Of a stretch of DNA of 64,000 bases, positions 22,759-32,223 are shown one piece after another. Position 1 is the first letter of the stretch, and each line of letters begins with the position of its first letter. The notes beneath the pieces were generated by a model, which did no database searches, was not told where the DNA came from, and worked only from the letters and a program-made list of their open reading frames with translations. Origin of the DNA: Limnoperna fortunei (taxonomy: Eukaryota; Mollusca; Bivalvia; Mytilida; Modiolidae); the NCBI GenBank assembly GCA_944474755.1, contig OX104112.1:79063756-79127755 (forward strand), in the 5' to 3' direction. Made by a program: the position numbers and the translations under genes.

Positions 22759-23763
22759 ATGAGTAATTCACAAAACAAAAGTGTTAATGAAAATAATCCC
22801 CAGGCGTCACAGCCCGCCATACCCAAAATAAGGTCCAAGTCAGTATCACAATCAGAAAAAGAAGCCTGGCAGTGTCAGATATGTAATGTCATATTCAAGA
22901 AGAAAACTGATAAAGTCTTAGAATGTGATTACTGCAAAAATCACAATTGTATATCTTGTATTGATATGTCAATCACCCTGTACAATCACCTGTCATCCAG
23001 GCCAGATGTAAAATGGTTTTGCGCTAAGTGCAAAGAGACAGTAGAAAAAAATCTCCATCACGACAGAGAAATTGAAGAAAAATGTAGAATGTTCATGGAG
23101 AATTTTGAACAGCGCATAGTCTCACTAGAAAACAAAGCAAAAAATATGGTTACTACAGAAACTGTCAAACAAATCGTAAGTGAAGAGTTAAAAAATGAAA
23201 CAACAGTAGAAACAGTCAAACAAATCATAATCAACGAAATCAAGAATGATACTACTACTCATTCCGAACCAACCACAGTCTCAGATGATATGGTAGCTGA
23301 AACAGTTAAAGAGATGAAAGACCGTGAAAGAAGAAGAAACAACGCTATTATCTACAATGTCGCTGAACCCAAAACAAATCTAAAATCAGAAAGGATAAAA
23401 GAGGATGCAAAAAGCATAATTAATATGGGGAACAGTATAAATATTGATATTAAAGAGGAAGACATTGTAAACGTAGTTAGAATTGGCAAGAAATCAGAAG
23501 AGGTGAATAAGCCGAGACCTCTAATAGTCACATTCAATAATGAAACAACTAAGCGTAGTATGTTTAAGAACTTTATCAAACTAAGAACCGATGATGAAAC
23601 TTGTGTCACCATATCACACGACCTGACACCAAAGGAAAGAAATGAATTGAAACACCTACAAGAAAAAGCCAAGGAAAAAGAAGAAAATTCCCAGGGAAAA
23701 TGGAGGTACAGGGTAAGAGGCCCACCGTGGGCAATGTACATAAAAAAACTAAGTCCAGAATAG
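22759..23763 (+). CDS. LINE ORF1 protein with PHD-type zinc finger (334 aa)
   Basis: RNA-binding/chaperone protein of the LINE ribonucleoprotein. Residues about 37-95 form a PHD-like finger: CQICNVIF, then ECDYCKNHNCISC and WFCAKC, with eight Cys/His ligand candidates. Residues about 105-190 are a charged heptad-like coiled coil in which KQIVSEEL and KQIIINEI are near repeats. Residues about 195-330 resemble the RRM-like domain of LINE ORF1 proteins (RRRNNAIIYNV at the start, then a TISHDLTPKERNE helix). The frame is intact. ORF2 overlaps its 3' end by 64 nt in the -1 frame. PHD fingers in ORF1 are known in CR1-clade elements. Confidence 0.8.
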   Translation: MSNSQNKSVNENNPQASQPAIPKIRSKSVSQSEKEAWQCQICNVIFKKKTDKVLECDYCKNHNCISCIDMSITLYNHLSSRPDVKWFCAKCKETVEKNLHHDREIEEKCRMFMENFEQRIVSLENKAKNMVTTETVKQIVSEELKNETTVETVKQIIINEIKNDTTTHSEPTTVSDDMVAETVKEMKDRERRRNNAIIYNVAEPKTNLKSERIKEDAKSIINMGNSINIDIKEEDIVNVVRIGKKSEEVNKPRPLIVTFNNETTKRSMFKNFIKLRTDDETCVTISHDLTPKERNELKHLQEKAKEKEENSQGKWRYRVRGPPWAMYIKKLSPE

Positions 23764-26762
23764 ACTGTGACCATAAACGTGTAAATATTTTTAACAGTTC
23801 AAAGCACAATGTTAGTTCAAGAGCACCAGTTCGTTCGTTACATTTTCTTGACACTTTAAACTGTCTTTATACAAATGCTGATTGTATTACTAACAAGATG
23901 GAGGAGTTACGAATTCATGCAAAAAACAACGTTCCCAAGATAATTGGAATAGTTGAAGTGAAACCGAAAAATCATAGATACACAATTCAAAATTCCGAAC
24001 TAGCTATTGATCACTACGAGATGTTTGGCATTAACTTAAATAATAATGTTGGAAGAGGAATAAGTCTGTATGTGCATGAATCCATAGTAGCAACTCAGAT
24101 AGACTTTGAAACAGACTATGAAGAATCTGTGTGGGTTGATATTAGATTAGTAAGCGGAGATAAACTACTCATTGGATGTATTTATCGCAGCCCAAATGGA
24201 CAAGATAGTAATGATGAATCACTAAGAAAACTACTCACTAATGTCACAGCAAGAAACTATAGTCATATTTTACTAATGGGAGACTTTAACTATGAGAAAA
24301 TCAATTGGCAAACATGGAGCACACCAACTAACGATCAATCAAAGGAGTACAAATTCATTGAATGCCTCAGAGACTGTTACTTATACCAACACGTTCTCAA
24401 ACCTACACGAGGAAGGATAAATCAAAACCCTCACACACTAGATCTTATATGTACCAATGAAGAAGGTATGATCTCTGAATTGGAATACCTAAGCCCATTA
24501 GGAAAAAGTGACCACTCAGTATTGACATTTAAATTCAATTGTTACATCGAACAAGCGAACACAGAAAGGATAAAATACTATTATGACAAAGCCAACATAG
24601 ATGGATTAAAGGCTGATTTGAAAGATATAGATTGGAATAACCAATTAAGAGGAAAATCAACAAATGAACAATGGTTATTTTTTAAAGACAAACTACTAGA
24701 TCTACAGAATAAACACATTCCCCACAAGAAGGTGGGACAAATAAGGAAGAAAAACAAAGCTGTTGGTCTTAACCAAGAGACACTAGAGGCAATTAGAAAA
24801 AAGAGCAGATGCTGGAATAGATACATGGAAACCAGAAGTGCGGAAAAATACAGAGAGTTCTGCAAAGCTAGAAACAAGGTTAAGAAACTAACCAGAAATG
24901 CAGTTAAGATCAAAGAGAAGTTGATTGGAGAGGCGGTGAAAAGTAACCCAAAGATGTTCTGGCACTACGTAAAATCGAAAACAAAAACAAGAACCGGTAT
25001 ATCCGACCTGATTATGGAAATACAAGATGGAAACGAAATCCTTACCACTAACGACAAAGAAAAGGCAGAAACACTCTCAAAGTTCTTTGCAAGCGTTTTT
25101 ACCTTAGAGGATACAAGAGATATCCCTAAACTAAAAGAACAACCTGTCAAGGAAGTCATGAAGCAACTAGAAATCGAAGAAGAGAAGGTACTTAAAAAAC
25201 TAAAAGAACTGAACATCAACAAATCACAAGGGCCCGACAACATTCACCCGAGAATTCTACATGATCTATGCGATGAGCTAACAACTCCTATTACAATTAT
25301 CTTTAGAACATCTATAAAGGAAAAGACAATACCACAAGACTGGAAAGAGGGCTGCATTACAGCTATCTTCAAGAAGGGTAACCGTAAACAGGCATCCAAC
25401 TATAGGCCAGTAAGCTTGACGTGTATACTCTGTAAACTATTAGAGACATTCGTTAGAGACCACATTGTATCACATATGAGATCGAATCAGCTTTTCAGTG
25501 GCAAACAGTTTGGATTTCTGTCCGGAAGATCAACCACACTTCAACTTCTTCATGTATTAGAGAAATGGACTAAAATACTTGATAATGGAGGCTCAATAGA
25601 TACTATATACCTCGACTTTATGAAAGCATTTGACACTGTTCCCCACAAACGTCTAATCAGCAAACTTCAGAGTTATAGAATAGCAACAGAAACTATTGAA
25701 TGGGTAACATCTTTTTTGAGTACGAGGAAACAGAGAATAAGAGTTAACTCCAGCTACTCTGAATACCAACCAGTCACAAGCGGTATACCACAAGGAAGCG
25801 TTCTAGGCCCCATCCTTTTTGTCATCTACATAAATGACCTACCAGATAGTATAGAGTCTGATTGTTTTATGTTCGCAGATGATACCAAAGTCTTTCGCCA
25901 AATTCAAACACCTGAGGATAATAAGACACTACAGTCAGACTTACTACAACTAGAAACATGGTCAAATACTTGGTTATTGAGATTCCACCCCGACAAATGT
26001 AAAGTCCTAACAGCTGGGAAACATCTTGGTAATTATAATTATAACCTATGTAACACCACCTTAGAGCATGTAGAGAAGGAAAAAGATATTGGAGTAACTG
26101 TAGACAACAAATTAAGTTTCGAACACCATATGAACGAGAAAATTAACAAGGCCAATAGTATAATGGGACTGATCAGAAGAACTTTTACCTGCCTAAACAA
26201 AGAAACATTCTTACACCTATACAAGGGATTAGTGCGACCAAACCTAGAATACGCCAATGCTATCTGGAACCCATCCAAAGTCAAAGACATCACCGCTATT
26301 GAAAATGTACAAAGACGAGCTACAAAACTTATTCCTGATTTAAAAGACTTTAATTATGAACAACGGCTACAGACACTCAAATTACCAACTTTGAAGTACA
26401 GACGCACAAGAGGGGACATGATTGAAACCTATAAACTGACAACTGGAATATATGACAAATCACTGCCCAACATACTAGCATACAACAAGGATACCAAAAC
26501 CAGAGGCCATAACAAGAAACTAGTCATCAACCGAAGCAACAAAAACATCAGATCCAACTTCTTCACACAACGGATTGCACCTATATGGAACAGCCTCCCA
26601 AGCAGTGTTGTAAACGCACCCACAGTTCAGTCCTTTGAAATCCGACTAGACAAACACTGGTCCAATGCGGAATTTAAATATAACTATAGAGCAAAAGCTG
26701 ACACTGGAACCGGATCAGAAAGTCGTCAGCAAGACATAGAAGATCTGAGCATAGTGGCGTAA
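23700..26762 (+). CDS. LINE ORF2: apurinic-type endonuclease and reverse transcriptase (1020 aa)
   Basis: Residues about 50-275 form an APE-type endonuclease: YTNADCITNKMEEL at the start, MGDFNYEKINW at about 193, and SDHSVL at about 270, the last two being catalytic blocks. Residues about 490-770 are reverse transcriptase: SQGPDNIHPRIL, NYRPVSLT, YLDFMKAFDTVPH, GIPQGSVLGPILF (about 695), and the catalytic MFADDTKVF (about 724). The C-terminal part (YKGLVRPNLEYANAIWNP, RRATKLIPDL) is typical of the CR1/L2/Rex1 side of the jockey group. The ORF is complete, so the LINE may be recent. An ORF2 start by reinitiation or -1 shift is likely given the overlap. Confidence 0.88.
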   Translation: MEVQGKRPTVGNVHKKTKSRIDCDHKRVNIFNSSKHNVSSRAPVRSLHFLDTLNCLYTNADCITNKMEELRIHAKNNVPKIIGIVEVKPKNHRYTIQNSELAIDHYEMFGINLNNNVGRGISLYVHESIVATQIDFETDYEESVWVDIRLVSGDKLLIGCIYRSPNGQDSNDESLRKLLTNVTARNYSHILLMGDFNYEKINWQTWSTPTNDQSKEYKFIECLRDCYLYQHVLKPTRGRINQNPHTLDLICTNEEGMISELEYLSPLGKSDHSVLTFKFNCYIEQANTERIKYYYDKANIDGLKADLKDIDWNNQLRGKSTNEQWLFFKDKLLDLQNKHIPHKKVGQIRKKNKAVGLNQETLEAIRKKSRCWNRYMETRSAEKYREFCKARNKVKKLTRNAVKIKEKLIGEAVKSNPKMFWHYVKSKTKTRTGISDLIMEIQDGNEILTTNDKEKAETLSKFFASVFTLEDTRDIPKLKEQPVKEVMKQLEIEEEKVLKKLKELNINKSQGPDNIHPRILHDLCDELTTPITIIFRTSIKEKTIPQDWKEGCITAIFKKGNRKQASNYRPVSLTCILCKLLETFVRDHIVSHMRSNQLFSGKQFGFLSGRSTTLQLLHVLEKWTKILDNGGSIDTIYLDFMKAFDTVPHKRLISKLQSYRIATETIEWVTSFLSTRKQRIRVNSSYSEYQPVTSGIPQGSVLGPILFVIYINDLPDSIESDCFMFADDTKVFRQIQTPEDNKTLQSDLLQLETWSNTWLLRFHPDKCKVLTAGKHLGNYNYNLCNTTLEHVEKEKDIGVTVDNKLSFEHHMNEKINKANSIMGLIRRTFTCLNKETFLHLYKGLVRPNLEYANAIWNPSKVKDITAIENVQRRATKLIPDLKDFNYEQRLQTLKLPTLKYRRTRGDMIETYKLTTGIYDKSLPNILAYNKDTKTRGHNKKLVINRSNKNIRSNFFTQRIAPIWNSLPSSVVNAPTVQSFEIRLDKHWSNAEFKYNYRAKADTGTGSESRQQDIEDLSIVA

Positions 26763-26805
26763 GCCAGCGCTCAGTACAGACACTGTAAGACACTGTAAGA
26801 TAAAC

Positions 26806-27272
26806 AAAGTTAAATTATGTTCATAATGTTCGTAAAGAGTTATCTCCCATTTATCACAGTTTTCGTCACGAATAAGCTGACACAATTTCGTGTCCGGGGC
26901 TTTAACGATCAACAGTTGATAAAATTGGAACACAAATTATATAGTTCATCAGATTTTATACCCCTGTATTGGTTACCATTCCGATTTATATTATTATTTT
27001 TTATTTTTCCTCGACTCTCGCAAGGTTCCAGAAAAAAATTATCAACTTCAATCGTCATTTAAAAATATTTCGGTAATATTTTTCACCAAGAAATATAGGT
27101 GAAAATTAAGCTTATTTATTCAAGATTTCAAAACATTAAGTTTTATTTGTGTACGATTTGAAACAAGAAGAAACGAAGCAAAAAACCACGAAGTGTGCAT
27201 GTTTACAAAAAATCGCCGATTTGTTGACAAAAGTCACGTGACCAATGTCTTGACCTTAGACGCCATTAATTG
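26806..27272 (+). other. Right non-coding arm of the TIR unit
   Basis: No ORF of note. It contains AAAGAGTTATCTCCCA (about 26835), a motif that recurs in mollusc repeats (a relative is at about 63273), and a CACGTGACC near the right end. Confidence 0.4.
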
Positions 27273-27288
27273 GTTTGCCGTTCAACTG
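27273..27288 (-). repeat. Right terminal inverted repeat
   Basis: GTTTGCCGTTCAACTG, reverse complement of 21041-21056, followed by the AGC duplication at 27289-27291. Confidence 0.85.
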
Positions 27289-27292
27289 AGCC

Positions 27293-29503
27293 TTTAATTT
27301 AGGTCCGTTAGGTTTTTATGAATGGAATCGCCTCCCTTTTGGATTGACCAACTCCGGTGCAACTTTTCAAAGACTAATGGAAAGGTGTATGGGAGAAGCT
27401 CATCTAAAACAGTGTTTAGTCTTCCTTGACGACATCGTGATTTTCTCGAGTACGATTGAACAGCATGTTAAACGTTTAGAATCTGTTCTGAAGCGTGTTA
27501 AAGAAAATGGTTTAAAGCTTCGTGCTGACAAGTGCGAATTTTTCAAGAAGGAAATTAAGTATTTAGGTGTAATCGTGTCCGCAGATGGTATAAAGACCGA
27601 TCCCGATAAGGTTTCCGCCGTAAAGAACTGGCCGAAAATATCTGGCATCAAAGATTTGAGAAAATTTTTAGGCTTTACATCATACTACCGGAAGTTTATA
27701 AAAGACTATGCTAAGATTGTCAAACCTCTCAATGATTTGTTAGTCGGGCATTCTACAAATAAGAAAGGGGCTAAATCTAAAAAGAAAAGACCAAATCCTT
27801 GGAAGTGGGGTGACGAAGAACAAAAAGCTAGGGATGAAATTATTGATAGATTAGTTAACCCACCGGTGCTAGCATTTGCAGACTTTTCACTACCATTTCT
27901 TGTTCATGTTGATGCAAGTGGTTCCGGTTTAGGTGCCATATTGTACCAAAAACAAAATGGTAAGGATAGGGTCATTGCATATGCAAGCCGAAGTCTGAGG
28001 GGTCCTGAGAGATTATATCCTGCACATAAGAGAGAATTTTTGGCGTTAAAGTGGGCGATTACCGATAAGTTTCATGACTACCTTTTTGGTAGTAAATTTG
28101 AGGTCAAAACCGATAACAATCCGCTTACTTATGTCTTGGAGAAAGCAAAGCTTGATGCGACAGGACATAGGTGGGTAGCAGCATTGTCAAATTATGACTT
28201 CAGTATTTCCTACCGACAGGGTAAGTCGAACATAGACGCCGATATTCTTTCCAGACAACAAGAGTCGAAATACATATATAATGACATCATAAAAGCTATT
28301 TGCAGCTCTGTTACAGTTTCACAGTATGAACATCCGATTGTCGAAAGTTTGTTATTAGCCCAAGAAGCGGAAATAATTGACATTGTGGATGATAATATAG
28401 AAACTGAAACAATACCAAATTTGGCTGGTATTAATTGGTCATTAGAGCAAAAGAATGACGTCACAATAAACAAAGTTGTCGACTTCTTGAAAACTGGTCA
28501 GAAACCGTCAAAACGCCAAATCCAGTCAGAAACATATGACGTCAGAAAATTATTAAAGGAATGGGATAAATTAGTTATAAGAGAGGCAGTTTTATATAGA
28601 AGGTGTTGTATCAACAATGAGTCGGTGTTCCAACTTGTGTTGCCCTGTGTTTATCGTGAGACTGCTCTTGTAGGTTTACATGATGATGTAGGTCATCAGG
28701 GTAGGGATAGGACTCTGTCTTTGGTAAAAGCTAGATATTATTGGCCAGGTATGGATCGTGACGTAGAAAAGAAGGTTTCGTCTTGTACAAACTGCATTCT
28801 TCGGAAGTCAAAATCTGGTAAATCGGCTGAATTAGTAAATATATCTTCATCTCAACCTTTAGAAATCGTATGCATTGACTATCTTACGGTTGATAAATCT
28901 ATTGGTGGTTATGAACATATATTAGTCATTACAGATCATTTCACTAGGTACGCGCAAGCTATTCCTACGAGAAATCAATCGGCACATACTACTGCAAGGT
29001 GCTTATGGGAAAACTTTGTGCAACACTATTCTTTTCCTTCTCGCATTCACAGCGACCAAGGTAGGAATTTTGAGTCCAAGGTTATTAAAGAGCTGTGTAT
29101 TTTGGCTGGGATAAAGAAATCTCGCACTACCCCGTATCACCCACAAGGGAATGGTCAATGTGAAAGATTTAACCAGACCTTATTGAATATGCTTGGTACT
29201 CTTGAGGAGGATAAGAAAGCTAACTGGAAAAGTTACGTGGCACCATTAGTCCATGCTTACAACGCCACAAAGCATGAAAGTACAGGGTACAGTCCCCACT
29301 TTCTTATGTTTGGCTGGCATCCAAGATTAGCTATTGATGCGTTTTTGGGAAATGACGTCAACCCAAATTCCACGAGTAACCATAGCACATATGTATTAAA
29401 TTTGAAGAAAAGATTACAGTTTGCGTACAAGATAGCCGCGAAGACCGCCGAAAAAGCTAATAAACGTCATAAAACTAGATATGATCTAAAGGTAAGCGAG
29501 TTT
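27293..29503 (+). CDS. pol: Gypsy Pol, second part: C-terminal RT, RNase H, integrase
   Basis: Continues the interrupted RT with WNRLPFGLTNSGATFQRLM and the catalytic VFLDDIVIFS, which is the YxDD box as FLDD. RNase H follows (HVDASGSGLGAILYQ, TDNNPLTY, NIDADILSR). The integrase has an HHCC finger (GHQGRD...CTNC) and a D,D,E core at CIDYLTVD, HSDQGRNFES and GNGQCERFNQ. All catalytic residues I can check are present. The frame runs to a TAG at 29504-29506 just before the LEPGDRVLL block, which continues in another frame, so a single-base loss is inferred at about 29491-29503. Confidence 0.9.
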
Positions 29504-30282
29504 TAGAGCCAGGTGACAGAGTATTACTGAAAAACGTTGCTTTTAAGGGTCGACATAAACTGGAGAACAAGTGGGGTAAGGTACCTTACGTTGTAATGTC
29601 CAAACCCAATCCTGATATACCTGTTTATGTCATACGTCAAGAACATGGACGAATTAGGAAGACAGTTCATAGAAACATGTTACTGCCAATTACTTCTGGT
29701 TTGTTTTTGAATGGCGAAAATGATAAATCTGACTGTCAACGTTCTAAAAATAAACCAATGAAAAATATTGCAACAGGCGTCACAAATATTGATACTGGTA
29801 AGTTCAGAAAAGATGTCACAAAGTCTGATAGTGTGTCAGAAGACGTTACAAATACAGTATCAGATGAATTTTCAGCTAACACTGAAAGCCAAGCAAGCAT
29901 GTATGATGAACCTAGTTCAGATTCGGACGATGATTTTATATTTATAAGATCTAGAGGTCAAAATTTGCAACCTAGATCATTAAATCCTTTAGCCGCCGAA
30001 TTTGAGCCTGATCCTATGTATAGACGGCACAATACTAGTAGTTCTAATTCAAGTCCAAATAGTTCTAGACAATCAGAATACTCTAGTCACATGTCAGATA
30101 CTCGCGATACTCGCGATAGAACAGAATTGCGAAGGTCCAGCGGCGAGTCGAGCTCAGGAACGGAAATACGAGAGTCGAGATTAGACAGTTCGAGCCCGGA
30201 AGTAGTAGTACTACGCGTAGATCGAATAGACAGGTGCGTCCTCCGATTCGTTTTCGAGACTACGTTACGTACAAGTAGATAA
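29497..30282 (+). pseudogene. pol: Gypsy Pol C-terminus, frame-shifted (GPY/F-like module and disordered tail)
   Basis: The frame that starts at about 29497 gives VLEPGDRVLLKN, then NKWGKVPYVV, which resembles the GPY/F module at the C-terminus of Gypsy integrases. A Ser/Asp-rich disordered tail follows. Near 30197 a second change of frame is needed: the frame in use gives a nonsense-like end, whereas the -1 frame gives a basic RRSNRQVRPPIRFRDYV end with its own stop at 30280 or nearby. Both disruptions look like one-base losses. Confidence 0.7.
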
Positions 30283-30369
30283 ATAGCGGTCATAAGTAGT
30301 GAATATGTAGAAGGGGCTACATATAATTTGAGTTGAATTTAGTTCCGATTTTATTTATTTTAGAATAAT

Positions 30370-31044
30370 ATGGGTTCACACACATATGTCTATGCAACTA
30401 GTAGGGGAAGAGGATTTGAAGGAAGAATTAAATGCCGAATACTTTATGTACTTCCAGGAGGGAAATTGCAAAAATTATGTGAAAAGGCGATTTCTCAGCT
30501 TAAATATGTTCCTGGAGAGAAAATTGTATATTTTATAGCAGGTATTCCTGATATCTGTTCCATTAAACGGTCAGATAATCCGAAATATCAGGAATCTATT
30601 TTGGAATTAGTTGATGTAGATGGCAAAGAAATCGACCATTTTGAATCCTTCAAATCCGAAATTAGCAAGGCTAGTAGTAAGCTAAAAGAGATAAATTGTA
30701 AAATTGTGTTGGCTACTGTAACTACTATGAGTTTTGATATGTGGAATTCGTTAAGATTTCGACAAGGAAAAACGCAAGTGTTAAAGTATCAACATCTATA
30801 TAGTTTGATGCAGCAAAAGCTGAATACAATCTTGCATAAAGTGAACAATTATATTACAAAATTTAATTATGAGAATGGATTTATGACTCCGTTTCTACAT
30901 TCTCCAGTTCACAAATGTGCAAAGGGGAAATATAGAATAATGTATTCTAAATTGGTTGATGGTCTACATCCGAATGAAAGTCTACTAGATGAATGGACAT
31001 TTCGTGTGAGCAAAGCAATTGAACAGAATGAATCACATATTTGA
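30370..31044 (+). CDS. Accessory ORF of the Gypsy element, SGNH-hydrolase-like (224 aa)
   Basis: An intact ORF between pol and the polypurine tract, where env would lie. It has no signal peptide or membrane segment, so it is not an envelope protein. YFIAGIPDICS (residues 54-64) resembles block III (G-x-N-D) with Pro-Asp. KLVDGLHPNESLLDEW (194-209) matches block V (D-x-x-H-P), the Asp/His pair of SGNH/GDSL esterases. The block I serine is uncertain; ATSRGRGF (9-16) is the best candidate. LATVTTMSFD (114-123) sits where the central strand and loop would be. SGNH-like esterase domains are known in ORF1 of some CR1/L2 LINEs. The function here is unknown; hydrolase activity is inference. Confidence 0.6.
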   Translation: MGSHTYVYATSRGRGFEGRIKCRILYVLPGGKLQKLCEKAISQLKYVPGEKIVYFIAGIPDICSIKRSDNPKYQESILELVDVDGKEIDHFESFKSEISKASSKLKEINCKIVLATVTTMSFDMWNSLRFRQGKTQVLKYQHLYSLMQQKLNTILHKVNNYITKFNYENGFMTPFLHSPVHKCAKGKYRIMYSKLVDGLHPNESLLDEWTFRVSKAIEQNESHI

Positions 31045-31274
31045 AAAGTATATTTTAATATATCATTTATACATTATATTTTATTGTATGAGTGGTAAAA
31101 ATATATACTCAAGTATTTTTGAAATTGTCTAAATTTTTATGAAATTTGATCATGATTACAAGTATAGAGGCGTTTGCCACATACAATATAAGAATGGTCA
31201 ATTTCCATACTATGTTTTTTTTTTTTTTAGTTGACTTGATATTGTAGTGGATTCGGGGACGAACCCTTTTGAAT

Positions 31275-31290
31275 ACCGGGAGGGGGTGTA
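31275..31290 (+). promoter_or_regulatory. Polypurine tract
   Basis: ACCGGGAGGGGGTGTA lies directly before the 3' LTR. It is the plus-strand primer site and is repeated at 31808-31823 before the second 3' LTR. Confidence 0.75.
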
Positions 31291-31704
31291 TGTCACCGGC
31301 AATGTATATATTATAATGCAAATAAGTTATTTGCATTAATTTAATTTAATTATTAAGATTATAATATAGATATTGGTCTTCATAGTTCATCTATTTCAAT
31401 ATATCATCCATTCATTACGTATGTGTATCATTTCGTCATTTACTCATTGACTGTGTGACGTATTACCATGTGTGACGACAGGACTGGATTATACAATAGC
31501 TTTCGCGCGCTAACTGCACGGGCACTGCATGAATGTCGTTTTTCTAATACATATAAATAAAGAATGTATGTATGATTGACTGCCACTCCATATAAGAACA
31601 TCGGCCGACGTAAGTCGCCGTATATTTTCAGATTAATAAATATTAATATTTATGGACGTTGCCTTTATATAAGCAGTCATAAACACGAAAATTACACTGC
31701 GACA
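31291..31704 (+). repeat. 3' LTR, first copy (414 bp)
   Basis: Differs from the 5' LTR by about two substitutions by eye (AATG for AAAG near the start, CTAATAC for CTACTAC in the middle). It is followed by TT and a primer-binding site, as a 5' LTR would be. Confidence 0.9.
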
Positions 31705-31706
31705 TT

Positions 31707-31775
31707 TGGAGGTTCCACCGAGATTTGAACTCGGATCGCTGGATTCAGAGTCCAGAGTGCTAACCATTACCCTAT
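31707..31775 (-). pseudogene. 69-nt copy of tRNA-Gln(CUG) between tandem LTRs
   Basis: On the minus strand this reads from tRNA position 7 to the CCA end. The anticodon loop is CTCTGAA (anticodon CUG), the T-loop TTCAAAT, and a non-genomic CCA is present. Only the first six bases of the acceptor stem are missing, so it cannot be a functional gene. It begins with the same 18-nt primer site as 17774-17791 and then continues past position A58. It is a reverse-transcribed copy of the primer tRNA. Confidence 0.88.
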
Positions 31776-31823
31776 TGTAGTGGATTCGGGGACGAACCCT
31801 TTTGAATACCGGGAGGGGGTGTA
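31774..31823 (+). repeat. Second copy of the pre-LTR segment with polypurine tract
   Basis: ATTGTAGTGGATTCGGGGAC onward repeats 31241-31290 without visible change. The junction with the tRNA copy falls in a shared TAT. Confidence 0.88.
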
Positions 31824-32223
31824 TGTCACCGGCAATGTAAATAAGTTATTTGCATTAATTTAATTTAATTATTAAGATTATAATATAGATATTGGTCTTC
31901 ATAGTTCATCTATTTCAATATATCATCCATTCATTACGTATGTGTATCATTTCGTCATTTACTCATTGACTGTGTGACGTATTACCATGTGTGACGACAG
32001 GACTGGATTATACAATAGCTTTCGCGCGCTAACTGCACGGGCACTGCATGAATGTCGTTTTTCTACTACATATAAATAATGAATGTATGTATGATTGACT
32101 GCCACTCCATATAAGAACATCGGCCGACGTAAGTCGCCGTATATTTTCAGATTAATAAATATTAATATTTATGGACGTTGCCTTTATATAAGCAGTCATA
32201 AACACGAAAAATACACTGCGACA
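31824..32223 (+). repeat. 3' LTR, second copy (400 bp)
   Basis: Same LTR with a 14-bp deletion near the start (AATGTA joined to AATAAG) and a few substitutions. It ends CTGCGACA and abuts the TTAA duplication, so it is the true right end of the insertion. Confidence 0.9.

Larger units (their letters stand above)
22590..26805 (+). mobile_element. CR1/L2-like non-LTR retrotransposon (LINE)
   Basis: Two overlapping ORFs, each intact, with a short GC-richer 5' leader (about 22600-22758). The probable 3' end has GACACTGTAA twice in tandem (about 26779-26798), which fits the short tandem tails of CR1-group elements. No target duplication was found by eye. Limits are approximate. Confidence 0.7.
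21041..27288 (+). mobile_element. 6,248-bp TIR-bounded unit carrying a LINE, inserted in Gypsy RT
   Basis: Both ends are CAGTTGAACGGCAAAC (21041-21056, and in reverse complement 27273-27288). The inverted repeats are 16 bp and perfect, then diverge. The 3-bp duplication and precise restoration of the pol frame show that the whole unit lies in one target site. No DNA-transposase ORF is present. About 1.55 kb on the left and 0.5 kb on the right are non-coding, and the middle is a CR1/L2-like LINE. The simplest reading is a non-autonomous cut-and-paste transposon into which a LINE jumped. The superfamily is not clear from a 3-bp target site and this TIR. Confidence 0.85.
17358..32223 (+). mobile_element. 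Ty3/Gypsy LTR retrotransposon with nested insertion and duplicated 3' LTR
   Basis: The order is LTR, tRNA-Gln primer site, gag, pol (protease, RT, RNase H, integrase), an extra ORF, polypurine tract, LTR, tRNA copy, polypurine tract, LTR. It is flanked by TTAA. The pol order with integrase after RNase H is the Gypsy order. The 5' LTR and the first 3' LTR differ by about two substitutions over 414 bp, so the insertion is young. The element is not functional now: a 6.25-kb unit splits the RT, and the pol 3' part has two frame changes. Clade not assigned. Confidence 0.9.

Noticed and set aside
21041..27288. Direct assignment of the TIR unit to PIF/Harbinger, Academ or Zator
   Set aside because: A 3-bp duplication is compatible with several superfamilies, the target AGC is not the usual Harbinger site, and there is no transposase to decide.
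31707..31775. A functional host tRNA-Gln gene
   Set aside because: The acceptor 5' strand is missing, a CCA is encoded, and it sits exactly at an LTR primer site, so it is a reverse-transcribed primer copy.
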